A stretch of 64,000 nucleotides of DNA from Paenibacillus monticola (GCF_009664975.1 NZ_WJXB01000003.1:310001-374000); one strand, 5' to 3'; positions 27,079 through 37,179 are shown, numbered from the stretch's first letter. Notes: generated by a model from the sequence alone, not told the origin. Program-made: numbers and translations.

Positions 27079-28950
27079 CTACTTGTCCAGCGTTATGACC
27101 ATATTCTTGCCGTTAGAAGTAGTAATGGTAATTTCCCGATCACCTACACTCACCTTCAATTGTTCTGCTGGAGGTTCTTGTGGTGCTGCTTCAATAGCCC
27201 CGTTAGGTTCTCCATAGATTGCTGCGACAAGCCAATGCATTCCGGGTGCAAGAGTAGTCCGCAAGGTAGGGATTGAGGTGCGCGGCTGCAATACATTGGT
27301 ATTGGTATGAGGTCGGATTAGTTCAGCCTGCTCGTAGCCCAACAAATTGCGGACTTCGCTTCGTCCCTGACTACAGATTGCCCCAATCCCGGTCTCTCCC
27401 GCAGGAGTAATCTCCTGAAGCTCAGGTTCTAACTTTAAAGTAAAGCCTCCCTCAGCAGCCTCCAAAACTCTTGAAGTGTGCACGCGGTGAATGCGGATAT
27501 GCCAAGGAAGACCGGCCACGACCCAAGTTTGCACTTCAACATCGGACCAAGGCTTCCACTTGGAGAACAGTACGTTGTCTTCGATCTGTGAGACCTCACT
27601 CATTCTTCTCACCCGAAACAGATTATCGCTGCCTTCACTAAGCGCCAGCATTGAGTCGAAAGCTCCTTGGGCCAGCCCCCACTCTGAACGGGGAACGCTG
27701 AAGCCAAATGCCGTTGAGTAAGCAAACTTCTCATATTTAGCCGAAGTATGTGTATGCTCATTCGTTGTGAGATGACCACTGTTAAAGGCAACTAGATGGC
27801 CGGTACTGGCTTGACGGCAAATCACAAGATGGGCAGGCCGCTGTACCGACAATTCCTCCAGTTCAGGCAGCGGCAACTCTTCTGCCAACCAAAAAGGATG
27901 ATCCTCCGGCAGTGCAAGCGGCAGAAAAGACTTCAGTGACCAATACGGGGAACCCGGTGAATTATAGTTCTCGGCCATGACCAGATTCGGATAGGCATAT
28001 CCAATGGTAAGCACACCCTCAGCATCAAAGATCGGCTGTTGGAACCACCAGCGCAAATTGCGCAAGACAAGACCTTTGATCACGCCATAGGACAGTACAT
28101 CAACCTCGGCATAGGCCAGAGCACCCCAGAAAGCGGACTGTGCGAACCTGTAAGTCAGACTTCTCCCGTATGGAAGTGCGGAGCCGTCTGGAGCGAACCA
28201 TTGAAGGAACTCTCCAGCGAATTCCCCAGCTCTCTCCTTGAATACACGGGCCCGCTCTGGGTCCTCATTACCCATCAACTTGGCGTACAGCAGACCATAA
28301 TAATGAAGAGCAAACGGAACATAATAATCAATATGCCCACCCACACCATCGCTGTACCAGCCCTTGGATAAATAAAAATCATCAATGCGCCGCAAATTAC
28401 GCTCCAGTTGCTCTGCGTCATAGGGAAGTCCTGCTTTATGGAATCCCATATTAACCAGCACATTGAAAAACAGCCAGTTGCAGTCATAACATGGATGAGT
28501 ATTGATCTGGTTCAACCACTCATAGAGGTTGGAGCGTTCCTGCTCGTTCAAAGGACCCCAGATCCGTTCTGGAATCAGAGACAGTGCGAAACCAAAGGCT
28601 GCCATCTCTACAAGCCGCTGATCGTAATCAGCTACTGCTCCCCAGTATTCCGTATGTTCTGGATCAGTCCCGCTGCGAATACCGTCCAGACATATATCCC
28701 AGAGTTCATCTTCTGCGCCTCCCGCAAGCAATGGTACAATTCCCCATAAAACTCTAGAGAAACCCTCCATTTCGGCAATCGCAGGACCGTAGTGAACTCC
28801 AGTCACTCCCAGTTTCAAGCGAGCTCGACCCGCGCTGTAATGGGGCTTCAGCGGATAGACCAACTGACGAAATGCTTTTTGCAGATCTGCCTTCGTTTCC
28901 AGTGGATTTGTTGTAATATCCCCCAGAGGATTACTCATTAACTTGCTCAT
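27079..28950 (-). CDS. DUF2264 domain-containing protein
   Basis: 623 aa cytoplasmic protein. ATG 28950 is chosen since GGGAGAG stands seven bases upstream; 17 more codons are open before it without a ribosome site. It fits DUF2264 across its length: GVTGVHYGPAIAEMEGFSRVLWG near the start, the Trp/Tyr-rich toroid segments (DCNWLFFNVLVNMGFHKAG, SKGWYSDGVGGHIDYYVPFALHYYG), and a beta-rich C-terminal half. The family is found in carbohydrate gene clusters and its fold resembles alpha/alpha-barrel polysaccharide lyases, but the reaction is not established. It is last in the oligosaccharide operon after GH88. Confidence 0.85.
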   Translation of the reverse strand: MSKLMSNPLGDITTNPLETKADLQKAFRQLVYPLKPHYSAGRARLKLGVTGVHYGPAIAEMEGFSRVLWGIVPLLAGGAEDELWDICLDGIRSGTDPEHTEYWGAVADYDQRLVEMAAFGFALSLIPERIWGPLNEQERSNLYEWLNQINTHPCYDCNWLFFNVLVNMGFHKAGLPYDAEQLERNLRRIDDFYLSKGWYSDGVGGHIDYYVPFALHYYGLLYAKLMGNEDPERARVFKERAGEFAGEFLQWFAPDGSALPYGRSLTYRFAQSAFWGALAYAEVDVLSYGVIKGLVLRNLRWWFQQPIFDAEGVLTIGYAYPNLVMAENYNSPGSPYWSLKSFLPLALPEDHPFWLAEELPLPELEELSVQRPAHLVICRQASTGHLVAFNSGHLTTNEHTHTSAKYEKFAYSTAFGFSVPRSEWGLAQGAFDSMLALSEGSDNLFRVRRMSEVSQIEDNVLFSKWKPWSDVEVQTWVVAGLPWHIRIHRVHTSRVLEAAEGGFTLKLEPELQEITPAGETGIGAICSQGRSEVRNLLGYEQAELIRPHTNTNVLQPRTSIPTLRTTLAPGMHWLVAAIYGEPNGAIEAAPQEPPAEQLKVSVGDREITITTSNGKNMVITLDK

Positions 28951-29055
28951 CACTTTTCTCTCCCTTAAAAGTCTGCGGAACCAGACTCCGCTAGATTCCA
29001 CTTCAAAGCACCTAATTCTTGAGCAGCTAAACTTAGCTACTCACAAGGACGTTCT

Positions 29056-29072
29056 ATTGCACTTTGTGCAAT
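29056..29072. repeat. Short palindrome ATTGCACTTTGTGCAAT
   Basis: Perfect 7-bp arms around TTT, in the gap between DUF2264 and GH88. Four relatives with the same TGYACTTTGTRCA-like core lie at 52.26-52.45 kb. Confidence 0.6.
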
Positions 29073-29089
29073 GTTTCTACACTTACAGC

Positions 29090-30226
29090 CTATTCCCAAT
29101 AGAAAGGACCTTTGCCCTTCAGGCGGGCCAAGCCTTCAACGTAGAAGAAGTCCCCATAGATCAACGGAACATCAATGTTCTGTCCGGCTGGGTAATTGCT
29201 TGTACCGTGAAGAATCAATCCTTCCTCGGCATCATTGCCCCATGTGCCGTAATTACGGTACAAAGATTCCAGCATCTTGATGGCAGGCTCCCGATATACA
29301 GGCGCCTCCAGCTCTCCGACCTTGTCTGCCAACAGCAGCAAGCCACTTGCAGCACAAGCCCCGGCTGATGAATCACGGAACTCACGATCTTCTGTCGGTG
29401 CCCGAAAATCCCAATGCGGCACATAATCCTCAGGTAAGCGGGCCAGGAAGAAATGGGCAACCTTTTGCGCCGTATACAGATACTCGATCTTGCTTGTATG
29501 ATGATACGCCAGCGTCAACCCGTAGATGGCCCATGCAGTTCCCCGCGACCAGGCTGATTCCGCAGCATAACCTTGACCACCAATGCCTTCGATGAATTCT
29601 CCGGTCTCCGAATCAAAACGGACAATATGATACACCGAGCCGTCCGGACGGATGAAATGCTTCACCACAGTATCCATATGCGCCTCAGCAATATGACGGT
29701 AACGTGGATCTCCTGTGACCTCCGATGCCCAGAACAACAGCGGCATGTTCATGGCACAGTCGATGATGGCGTAGCCCCGATTGTCCTCGCCTTCAAACCA
29801 CGGGTTCCACGCCCGGATGAAGTTTCCCTTCAGATTAAAGCGGGCTGCCAAGAAATTCGCCGCTTTAAGGGCTCTGATCTTGGAGTCTTCATTCGCAAGC
29901 AGCTTGTACGAAGCCACGCTCGTTAATGTCCACATGAAACCCAGATCATGATCCAGACGCACATATTCGTTCAGCACAGCATCCAGCCGCTGCTCACACT
30001 CTTCAGCAATGGCCTTCAGTGACTCATCCCCACTCTCGTTATATAGCAGCCACAACTGTCCTGGCCAGAAACCCGCTGTCCACCAAAATGGCTCCTCCAG
30101 CACATATTTCCCGCCTTGGCTAGCATGGGGAAATCCCGCGCCAATACGCAGGCTGTTCTTCTTCGTCTTCTCTAGTGCCTTACTCCACGCTTCCTCTACC
30201 CATTCCAGCTTAGTTTCAGCCGTCAT
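29090..30226 (-). CDS. GH88 unsaturated glucuronyl/rhamnogalacturonyl hydrolase
   Basis: 378 aa cytoplasmic alpha/alpha-barrel enzyme that removes the 4,5-unsaturated uronic acid left at the non-reducing end by a polysaccharide lyase. Catalytic-type Asp residues are in LDHDLGFMWTLTS (about residue 95) and YAIIDCAMNMPLLFWASE (about 155), as in characterised GH88/GH105 enzymes; FWWTAGFWPGQLWLLY (about 47) and SAWSRGTAWAIYG line the pocket. No signal peptide is present, so the substrate is an imported oligosaccharide. It lies between a heparinase II/III-type gene and DUF2264. The family split between unsaturated glucuronyl and rhamnogalacturonyl activity cannot be decided here. Confidence 0.9.
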   Translation of the reverse strand: MTAETKLEWVEEAWSKALEKTKKNSLRIGAGFPHASQGGKYVLEEPFWWTAGFWPGQLWLLYNESGDESLKAIAEECEQRLDAVLNEYVRLDHDLGFMWTLTSVASYKLLANEDSKIRALKAANFLAARFNLKGNFIRAWNPWFEGEDNRGYAIIDCAMNMPLLFWASEVTGDPRYRHIAEAHMDTVVKHFIRPDGSVYHIVRFDSETGEFIEGIGGQGYAAESAWSRGTAWAIYGLTLAYHHTSKIEYLYTAQKVAHFFLARLPEDYVPHWDFRAPTEDREFRDSSAGACAASGLLLLADKVGELEAPVYREPAIKMLESLYRNYGTWGNDAEEGLILHGTSNYPAGQNIDVPLIYGDFFYVEGLARLKGKGPFYWE

Positions 30227-30246
30227 CTTTAGCCACCGCCATTCTT

Positions 30247-32061
30247 TTATTTAGAATTATTCATGAATTGGAATTCAAACACATACCGTGCTTCCTTGCT
30301 CGGCTGTCTAACCTGAAAGTCAACAGCATACCAGGTCTTCTCCACTCCAAAGTGGTCATGGAAGGAGTGGACCGAAATTCCCGGCTGCAGCAGGTGATCA
30401 TCGTAGACAATGCTAAGTCCATGTCCATGAGCCTGCGGTCCCTTAAGGATTACGAGCCCTTTTTCAACGACAGGAGGACAAAAGGACACCATCCGCTCAA
30501 TTAGCGCTGCCGGAGCTTCGTCAAAGTGGAATTCATCACTCAGCGTTAAGGAAGGCCGCACTCCGGTCCGCCACACAAAAGAGCGTGTCAGACTTTGAAG
30601 ACCCTCATAGGCATAAGCCTGCGCCAAATCCAGGACGAGTACGTCCTCCTCCGGAGACGTAGCCGCTTCGAGAACAACAGCATAAGACTCCGGACCCGCG
30701 GTCTGATATTGCCCGTCGATAATCGGCACGCTATGACCTTGGGAACCATTGCAATCATGGGAATACCTTTCTGCCCCGAAATAACCTGCCTTATATTCAC
30801 CACTGCCCAGATCAGACAGATAAACCGTCCCCTCCCCAAGGAGGATGAATTGCCCGAGATCATTATGGTTATGCGGCTCATCATTACTGCCGCCTTTAGC
30901 AGCGAAGCCAAATGCTCCGGCTTCACTGACATGACGGGACAGCAGCCACTGCGCATCAGGCAGATAATTGCTGGCACTCCCCCATTCAACCGGAGCACGG
31001 GTTGAATTTTTCCAAATCAAGTTTCGGAAAGCTGGAGCCCAGCGGCTGCAGTGATCCTCGCTGTATGCCGCCCTTAGCGATAATGGCGGCGCTTCCACTT
31101 CAGGAAAAGCCGCCGCTATATAATGGCTAAGTCCAAGCTGGACGCTGCCCACGGCCTGCGAATCAGAGAAATTGGCGACAAGTTCACCGCCGAGAAAACA
31201 TTTTTGCTGAAACATAGCGATACTGCGCACCTGTTCGCGCTTAAACCAATCGATTTCTCCAAGGCTGCGTTTACGGAGAAGATCCGCGTAATAGACGAAA
31301 TAACCAAACCCATAATTCCAGTAACCCAGTCCTTCCAGACAGGCTCCATCTGCGCCGAAGCCTTGCAGATAATATTCCATACTGCCCTGTACCTTCAGTA
31401 GTATATCGGTAAGCGTTTCGGAGTCCTTCAGCATCAGGAGAGCAGCCGCGCCAATCGAACCTGAACAGACCGCAGCCCAATTATGTGTAGCGGTCTCCCA
31501 GTGAAAAGGTCCGCAGGTTAAATAAGGCACGAACAATCGCTTGTTTACGTTCTCCTTAATCCGGTATTGCAGCAAGGCGGGCAACCTTTCTCCAAGAAGA
31601 CAGCTTATCTCACTGAGCGCAAATCCAGTCTCTGCCGAGAACAGGTCAATCGTCTCCGTAATATTTGTCTCCCCCAGATGAGCTGGCAGACACCAGGTGT
31701 ACTCGTTACAGATCGACCAGAGGATATCTTCAAGAGCAGCCAGATGCTCTTCCCGTTCCGGCTCTAGTAAGGTCAGAAACACAGAAGTATTCAAGATTCT
31801 TCTTCGTTCAAAATACACCCGCTCATATTCCAGCCTGGACCCCTTACGGGTATATATTGAAAATAGCGAATAAGTGAGCTCAGGAATAGGCAAACCACGC
31901 AAACGGTTTCCTTCCGCACGAATCTCCGACCGCTCGTTCTCATATAGCGGGGACTCCCTTACAGAGCGCCAGTAGTTTTCCTGATCACCGTCTGGATAAT
32001 ACAGCAGAAGATCTGCTGGCTCCATTGTAGAGACCATCGGCAACAACTCGAACCTTTCCAT
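30247..32061 (-). CDS. Heparinase II/III-family protein
   Basis: 604 aa. The N-terminal alpha/alpha toroid (about 1-310) has TCGPFHWETATHNWAAVCSGSIG (split), where WAAVCSG contains the Asn-Trp pair of the family. The C-terminal beta-sandwich contains the heparinase II/III block AAKGGSNDEPHNHNDLGQFIL (around residues 380-400) with the conserved NHNDLG. Family members are lyases for uronic-acid polymers such as heparin, alginate or related oligosaccharides. No signal peptide is seen, so it should act in the cytoplasm on imported fragments and yield the unsaturated ends that GH88 removes. The operon position just before GH88 supports this; the polymer itself is not known. Confidence 0.87.
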   Translation of the reverse strand: MERFELLPMVSTMEPADLLLYYPDGDQENYWRSVRESPLYENERSEIRAEGNRLRGLPIPELTYSLFSIYTRKGSRLEYERVYFERRRILNTSVFLTLLEPEREEHLAALEDILWSICNEYTWCLPAHLGETNITETIDLFSAETGFALSEISCLLGERLPALLQYRIKENVNKRLFVPYLTCGPFHWETATHNWAAVCSGSIGAAALLMLKDSETLTDILLKVQGSMEYYLQGFGADGACLEGLGYWNYGFGYFVYYADLLRKRSLGEIDWFKREQVRSIAMFQQKCFLGGELVANFSDSQAVGSVQLGLSHYIAAAFPEVEAPPLSLRAAYSEDHCSRWAPAFRNLIWKNSTRAPVEWGSASNYLPDAQWLLSRHVSEAGAFGFAAKGGSNDEPHNHNDLGQFILLGEGTVYLSDLGSGEYKAGYFGAERYSHDCNGSQGHSVPIIDGQYQTAGPESYAVVLEAATSPEEDVLVLDLAQAYAYEGLQSLTRSFVWRTGVRPSLTLSDEFHFDEAPAALIERMVSFCPPVVEKGLVILKGPQAHGHGLSIVYDDHLLQPGISVHSFHDHFGVEKTWYAVDFQVRQPSKEARYVFEFQFMNNSK

Positions 32062-32090
32062 TTCACTCCGCCCTTCTTTGAATACTTGCC

Positions 32091-33698
32091 CTAGCCCCGA
32101 TACTCCACCGGAGTAACTCCTGTATGCACCTTAAAGGTCTTAATAAAATAACTCTGGTTGTCATATCCAAGCTGTTCACAGATTTCACCCACGCTGCAAT
32201 TTGTTCCGTCGAGCAGTTCTTTGGCTCTTTCCATTTTCAGTCTAGTAATATATTCGATAAAAGTAATTCCCGTCTCCTTCTTGAACAGCCTGCTAAAATA
32301 GCTCGCATTCAAATGCAGGTGATCTGCTACCTCATCCAGACTGATCCTTGAGCCCAGACGCTGGGAAACATATTGACAGGCTTCTTTAACATCCACTCTT
32401 TTGCTTGCACCAGCCCCGGCTCCTTTGGCGGCAACGATGGATTCCAGATGATTATTTAGCCACTCCTGTAGTGCTGGCAGCGAATCAATGTCCACAATTT
32501 CTTTATGCAGGGTATCTGCTGAATAGGCCGGGCGGACAGACTGCAGCGAATGCAGCTTCAGCTTCAAATCGAGCAGCAGCTTCAGCGTCCAATCCTTGAC
32601 TGTCTCTGACAAATATCGCTCCTGCCGAATAAGGGAGATCCACTTCTCTGACACAACACGCGCCTGATCCGGCTGTTTGCCCAGCAGCACCTCACGCAGC
32701 TCTGTACTAGCCTGATCATAGTAAGTGAAGATACTCTGCCTGATGCTCGCTTCCAGGACAGGCTTCTTCTTGCATATATCCCGCTGCTCCAGATAGAACC
32801 GCTGCTCTTCTCCTCCCACTAGTTCATTCAAGCACAGTTTCAATGCCCCCGGCGTTTCACAGCCCTCACCTGTAATGAAAGACATATTAATCTTGAGCAC
32901 TCTGAACAAGGTGGCCTGAATGATCTTCAGACTGGCTGCCGCTTCGGCATAGATATTGGTCTGGAGTCCTGGCTTATAGGAGAATAGTAGAAACGAAGCT
33001 TTCACATTATATCCGACGTACAAGCCTTTGGGCTTCATCCCTTCCAGCACTTCATTCATAACATTGCTCACGGCAAAATGCAGCGTCTGATCGGAGGTGA
33101 AACGGTATTTGACATGGCGGTAATCCTCCAAATAAGCAATAGCGGGCAGGCAGTATTCACCATTCTCAAACAAACCGTACTCCGCTGCTTCTACCCTCCA
33201 CTTCTCGGGGGAAAGCAAGGGCTGATGAATAAAATTCTTGATGCTTTGCTCCTTGCGCAGCTCTCTCGTCTCTCCGAACCGATGCTTCATGCGCGAATTC
33301 TCCCAGCCCGCCTGATGCTCCTCATCCATGGATAGTTTGAATCTGCGCAGCAATTGAACCAGATCCTCTGGGTCAAGCGCATCCTTCAACAAATAGTCCT
33401 GCACGTTTAAGCGCATCGCCGCCTGTGCATATTGAAACTCGTTATGGCAGGATAAAATAGCAATGCGCACACCCGGCTTCCGCTCCTTGATTCGGGCCGA
33501 TAATTCAAGTCCATTCATCCGAGGCATTCCGATATCCGTGATTAGAATATCCGGCATCTCCAGCTGTGCGTGCTCCCAAGCACTTTGGCCATTCTCGTGC
33601 ATTCCCATCAGGCGGAAGCCAAGCTCTTCCCACTTGATCGTTTCGGATAACAGCTCAATGACGGGATAATCATCGTCCACCAGCATGACATTATACAT
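32091..33698 (-). CDS. Response regulator, YesN/AraC type
   Basis: 535 aa from ATG 33698, picked for its GGGAGGAG ribosome site; the 28 extra residues upstream lie inside the kinase gene and look non-native. The receiver domain (about 1-120) holds VDDD, the phospho-Asp in ILITDIGMPRMNG (about residue 55) and the Lys in DYLLKDALD. The middle is variable and the C-terminal AraC domain (about 435-535) has VADHLHLNASYFSRLFKKETG and QLGYDNQSYFIKTFKVHTG. The start overlaps the kinase stop by 8 bp. It probably activates the transport and hydrolase genes on either side when the kinase detects the substrate. Confidence 0.93.
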   Translation of the reverse strand: MYNVMLVDDDYPVIELLSETIKWEELGFRLMGMHENGQSAWEHAQLEMPDILITDIGMPRMNGLELSARIKERKPGVRIAILSCHNEFQYAQAAMRLNVQDYLLKDALDPEDLVQLLRRFKLSMDEEHQAGWENSRMKHRFGETRELRKEQSIKNFIHQPLLSPEKWRVEAAEYGLFENGEYCLPAIAYLEDYRHVKYRFTSDQTLHFAVSNVMNEVLEGMKPKGLYVGYNVKASFLLFSYKPGLQTNIYAEAAASLKIIQATLFRVLKINMSFITGEGCETPGALKLCLNELVGGEEQRFYLEQRDICKKKPVLEASIRQSIFTYYDQASTELREVLLGKQPDQARVVSEKWISLIRQERYLSETVKDWTLKLLLDLKLKLHSLQSVRPAYSADTLHKEIVDIDSLPALQEWLNNHLESIVAAKGAGAGASKRVDVKEACQYVSQRLGSRISLDEVADHLHLNASYFSRLFKKETGITFIEYITRLKMERAKELLDGTNCSVGEICEQLGYDNQSYFIKTFKVHTGVTPVEYRG

Positions 33699-35502
33699 CC
33701 CGCAACTCCTCCCTGTGTGGAATATGCATCTCGATAGTGGTCCCTTTTCCAAGCTCACTGTGCATTTTAATATCAAAAGCATCCCCGAACAATATTCTCA
33801 TCCGCTCCACAACATTGTGCAGGCCCATGCCTGAAAATGAGCTGTTCCCCTCCTCCTTGTCAGGAAGCGAACCCTCACTAGAATCCATTTTGCGGTAGAT
33901 GCGTTCCAGCTGTAAGGCATCCATTCCCCGTCCATTATCCTCAACCGTAAGCAGGACATACTTCTCCTGCATGACTGCCCGAATACTAATCAGCCCTGGC
34001 TGCTGGCTAAGCCCATGAATGAGTGCGTTCTCAACGAGCGGCTGGAGAAAGAAGCGTGGCACTTTAATGAGAAAAGCTTCTGGAACAATATCCAATTGAA
34101 GCTCCGCCTCTTCCTTTTGCCTCAGGTTCATTAAAGCTACATAATGAGATACCAAATCCATTTCCTCGTGCAGGTAGATTTCATCCTCCTCACGGCTAAT
34201 CGTCATGCGGAGCAGCATGGACAGGGAACCGATCATCTTCGCGCTCTCTGGATCTCCTCGCTTCATCACCTTCATGCGGATTGAATTCAGCACGTTGAAG
34301 AGAAAATGAGGATTGATCTGTGCTTGCAGCATTTTCAGCTCTGCTTTTCTTTTGCGCGCCTGAGTATCGGACACTTCGGCAATCATTTCCATAACCCGGT
34401 CCAGCATCTGATCGAACAAGAAACCCAGTCGTCCAATCTCATCATTTCCTCTTATGCCGGAGCGCACCATCAGATTGCCACGCTGTACCGCCGTCGTTAC
34501 TTTACCCAAACGTACCAGGGGCTTCGTGAAGGCCCTCACCAGCGTAATCAGCAGCAGCAGGAATATAAAGAACGAAATTAGCTGAATCACAAATACCCGA
34601 TTAAAAATCGAGCTGATATCTACGATGCTTTCTTTATAGGGCTGCATCAGTACCAGCCGCCAGCCATTGAAAGGAATCTGCTGTTGTGCCACCAGATATT
34701 TATCCCCAGCTATGGACACTATTGACGATTCCTTCACACCACCCGTTGCCGCGGCATAGGGAAAGGGCTTACCGATACTGCCTGTATCACCGCCGGACAC
34801 GATGGTGCCAGCTTCATCCAGCAGAACAACCTTCTGCCCTGCCGACAGGTTACCGAATATATGATTGAGCTGATCTTCCATAATGGTCACAACTACATAC
34901 CCGTAAATACCTCCGCTGTCCAACCTCAAGGTGCGAGCAAGCGTCACTTGGTACGGATGATCGAACTTGTCATACGAATAATCAGTAGGTTCAACACCAA
35001 TCCAATAGGATTCTAAACCTCTTAACTCCGTCAGCTTCTCAAACCAGGCTTTCTTTTTAATATCCAAAGGTTTGTAATCACTGACTGAATAATTCATGAA
35101 ATACGAGTCGTTAGTGAGCAGGACGGTGACATAACTTGCCTCGCCTACAAACGTCAAGCTATCCAGCTGTTCAAGCACGCGGTTCGCGTCCATAAATCTT
35201 TGATATTTATCACCGACCTCATTATTTGAAGCTACAAGCTTAAGATAGGCCTTCAGCCCGGGATTCACTTGTACGTAATTAGCAATGGTCAGCATGCCCT
35301 TCAGTCTGTTCGTCACCGAGCCGTTCACCAGCTTTAATGAATCCTCGGCATTGGAAATCGCCTGCTTCTGCACGGCTTCCTGAGTCAATGAGTTATATAT
35401 GATTAGCGTTAGGGCCGCTGGAACAAGAATACAGGCAATAGAAGCAATAATTAACTTGTGTCGGATAGATTTAGGGGCTAGCTCCCTGAGTTTCTTAAAC
35501 AT
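33691..35502 (-). CDS. Sensor histidine kinase, YesM type
   Basis: 603 aa. Membrane helices at about 17-37 and 298-320 enclose a large extracellular dCache-like sensor region (WIGVEPTDYSYD, TLARTLRLDSGGIYGYVVVTI). A HAMP linker (about 320-375), the phospho-His box INPHFLFNVLNSIRMK (about 395), and ATPase motifs VEDNGRGMDAL and GMGLHNVVERM follow. It is the partner of the overlapping AraC-type regulator. It is separated from the upstream binding-protein gene by a terminator-like hairpin at 35522-35550, so the regulators are probably made at a lower level than the binding protein. Confidence 0.93.
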   Translation of the reverse strand: MFKKLRELAPKSIRHKLIIASIACILVPAALTLIIYNSLTQEAVQKQAISNAEDSLKLVNGSVTNRLKGMLTIANYVQVNPGLKAYLKLVASNNEVGDKYQRFMDANRVLEQLDSLTFVGEASYVTVLLTNDSYFMNYSVSDYKPLDIKKKAWFEKLTELRGLESYWIGVEPTDYSYDKFDHPYQVTLARTLRLDSGGIYGYVVVTIMEDQLNHIFGNLSAGQKVVLLDEAGTIVSGGDTGSIGKPFPYAAATGGVKESSIVSIAGDKYLVAQQQIPFNGWRLVLMQPYKESIVDISSIFNRVFVIQLISFFIFLLLLITLVRAFTKPLVRLGKVTTAVQRGNLMVRSGIRGNDEIGRLGFLFDQMLDRVMEMIAEVSDTQARKRKAELKMLQAQINPHFLFNVLNSIRMKVMKRGDPESAKMIGSLSMLLRMTISREEDEIYLHEEMDLVSHYVALMNLRQKEEAELQLDIVPEAFLIKVPRFFLQPLVENALIHGLSQQPGLISIRAVMQEKYVLLTVEDNGRGMDALQLERIYRKMDSSEGSLPDKEEGNSSFSGMGLHNVVERMRILFGDAFDIKMHSELGKGTTIEMHIPHREELRDV

Positions 35503-35521
35503 GAATGTCCCCCTTTAAAGT

Positions 35522-35550
35522 AAAAAAAGGGGGACGAGGAGTCCGCCCCC
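35522..35550 (-). terminator. Hairpin with T-run between binding protein and kinase (attenuating terminator)
   Basis: On the minus strand GGGGGCGGACTCC pairs with the following CGTCCCCC, and TTTTTT comes next. It lies in the 74-bp gap of the operon and would lower read-through from the binding protein into the regulatory genes. Confidence 0.7.
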
Positions 35551-35576
35551 AATTTGGGTTCATTATACCAATAAAT

Positions 35577-36977
35577 TTATTTTTTGTTGGCGGCAATAAT
35601 CTTATTCACACGGTCCTGGGAATTCTTGACCGTTGTATCCACATCCTGATTGCCGAGAATCATTTTCTCGTATTCCTCATTTATAGCCTTGTTGACCTCA
35701 GCTTGATAAGTTGCCGGAGGAATGATGGCCGATGCTTTTGAAGCTACTAATGTGTCTACCAATGATTTCTTGTCTACCTTTTCCGGATTTTTAGTGCCCG
35801 CCAGAATAGTATCAATGATGCCTTCTACCTGATCACTAGTCACCTTGCTCCAGGCTGGAATGTTCTTGCCTTGGACAAGCTGTCCTTCCGTTGTATACCA
35901 GCGAACAAATTTATAAGCGGCTTCCTTGTTTTTGGATTTTGCAGCAACCGCTACATAGTCCGTTGTAACCGGAGTCAATCCAATTTCATCCGCTGCATTG
36001 TTCTTAGGGAATGGAGCAACCGCTACATTAAAGTTCAAAGGCACTTTGTCTGTGCCGCCGATTTCTGTATTCATCCAGCTTCCGATCAGCAGCATGCTGG
36101 CGGATTCATTAAAGAATTGGGTCCGGTAAGCCAGCTTCTGCGAGATCATATCGGCGTAAGGAACCGAAGATTGATCTTCTTTTTCCATTCTCAATCTCAG
36201 CTCAAGCGTAGCCTTGAAGTTAGGATCATCCAGATTGGATGTGCCGTCAGCTTTCAGATATTCAGCATTCTGTGGTTGATTCTCCATCTTCAGCTTCAGG
36301 AATTCCATCCAGCCGCCTGCTTGAGGACCATGAAAGTAAGTACCATAACGTTTCTGGGCACCTTCACCAGTCGTCAGTTTCTTGGCATAGTCGGCAAAAT
36401 CATCCCAAGTCCAATCGGTAGGAACCGCAAGACCGGCCTCATCCAACTGGTTCTTGTTCAGCAGTACATACCATGGATTAAACTTGCCTGGAAGTGCATA
36501 AACCTTGTCATCCAGATGGGTATCCACCTTGTAATCTTCCTCTACCTTGTAACCGTCTTTGGCAATAAAATCATCCAATGGTTCAGCCATACCAAGTGCA
36601 ACACGCTGAGCATACCCTGCTGCATCACTAAACATCAGAACATCCATCTGCGCAGATGATGCCGCCTCTAGGTCAAGCTTCTTGAAAGCCTCCTGCGTAT
36701 CGCCCTTTTCACTTAACTGCACTAGCTCCACCGTTACATTCGGTTCTAAGGCTTGATACGCATCAAGCGTATGCTTCCAGTTATAAGCTTCTTCTGTACC
36801 ATAGGTGTACAAGCGCAGATTAATCTTGTCTGCCGCAGCATTTGTACCCTTAGTAGCATCCGGGGAGGCCGTATTTCCGTTAGCCGCGTTATTGTTGTTC
36901 GAGCCACCGCAGCCGGATAGCAGGCTTAACATCAACACCCCTGAAATCGCACCTGCCCAAACTTTTCTCTTCATCAT
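35577..36977 (-). CDS. Sugar ABC transporter solute-binding lipoprotein
   Basis: 466 aa family-1 binding protein. A lipoprotein signal (MMKRKVWAGAISGVLMLSLL, lipobox LSGC, Cys about residue 23) is followed by an Asn/Ala/Gly-rich spacer. The mature part has INLRLYTYGTEEAYNW, LEAASSAQMDVLMFSDA and SKNKEAAYKFVRWYTTEG, all typical of this fold. It should deliver an oligosaccharide to the two permeases encoded just upstream in the same direction. No ATPase gene is close, so a shared MsmK-type ATPase is likely. A cre-like site about 110 bp upstream and a 200-bp gap suggest a separate promoter. Confidence 0.93.
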   Translation of the reverse strand: MMKRKVWAGAISGVLMLSLLSGCGGSNNNNAANGNTASPDATKGTNAAADKINLRLYTYGTEEAYNWKHTLDAYQALEPNVTVELVQLSEKGDTQEAFKKLDLEAASSAQMDVLMFSDAAGYAQRVALGMAEPLDDFIAKDGYKVEEDYKVDTHLDDKVYALPGKFNPWYVLLNKNQLDEAGLAVPTDWTWDDFADYAKKLTTGEGAQKRYGTYFHGPQAGGWMEFLKLKMENQPQNAEYLKADGTSNLDDPNFKATLELRLRMEKEDQSSVPYADMISQKLAYRTQFFNESASMLLIGSWMNTEIGGTDKVPLNFNVAVAPFPKNNAADEIGLTPVTTDYVAVAAKSKNKEAAYKFVRWYTTEGQLVQGKNIPAWSKVTSDQVEGIIDTILAGTKNPEKVDKKSLVDTLVASKASAIIPPATYQAEVNKAINEEYEKMILGNQDVDTTVKNSQDRVNKIIAANKK

Positions 36978-37085
36978 GTAATAACCCTCCTAAAAGTTTT
37001 GTGAGCGTTGCTTCTTTGAGAACCTTCGTACAAAACTCGCTTCGAAAGCATTCATCTTATGATCACTGTCTCACTACCAAAGTAT

Positions 37086-37099
37086 AGAATACGCTTTCA
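37086..37099 (-). promoter_or_regulatory. Candidate cre site before the binding-protein gene
   Basis: The plus strand reads AGAATACGCTTTCA. Reading the minus strand, TGAAAGCGTATTCT fits TGWAANCGNTNWCA with two mismatches. It lies in the 202-bp gap between permease and binding-protein genes, the likely place of an internal promoter. Confidence 0.35.
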
Positions 37100-37179
37100 C
37101 AAGGGACATGAAACAATATTTACTTTTTCCAAACTATTTTTACTTCTATTTAAAATGGCTATTCATTCCGTATCATTTA

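Noticed and set aside
35871..36659. 262-codon plus-strand frame
   Set aside because: It lies fully antisense to the solute-binding lipoprotein gene, which has clear family motifs and a lipobox.
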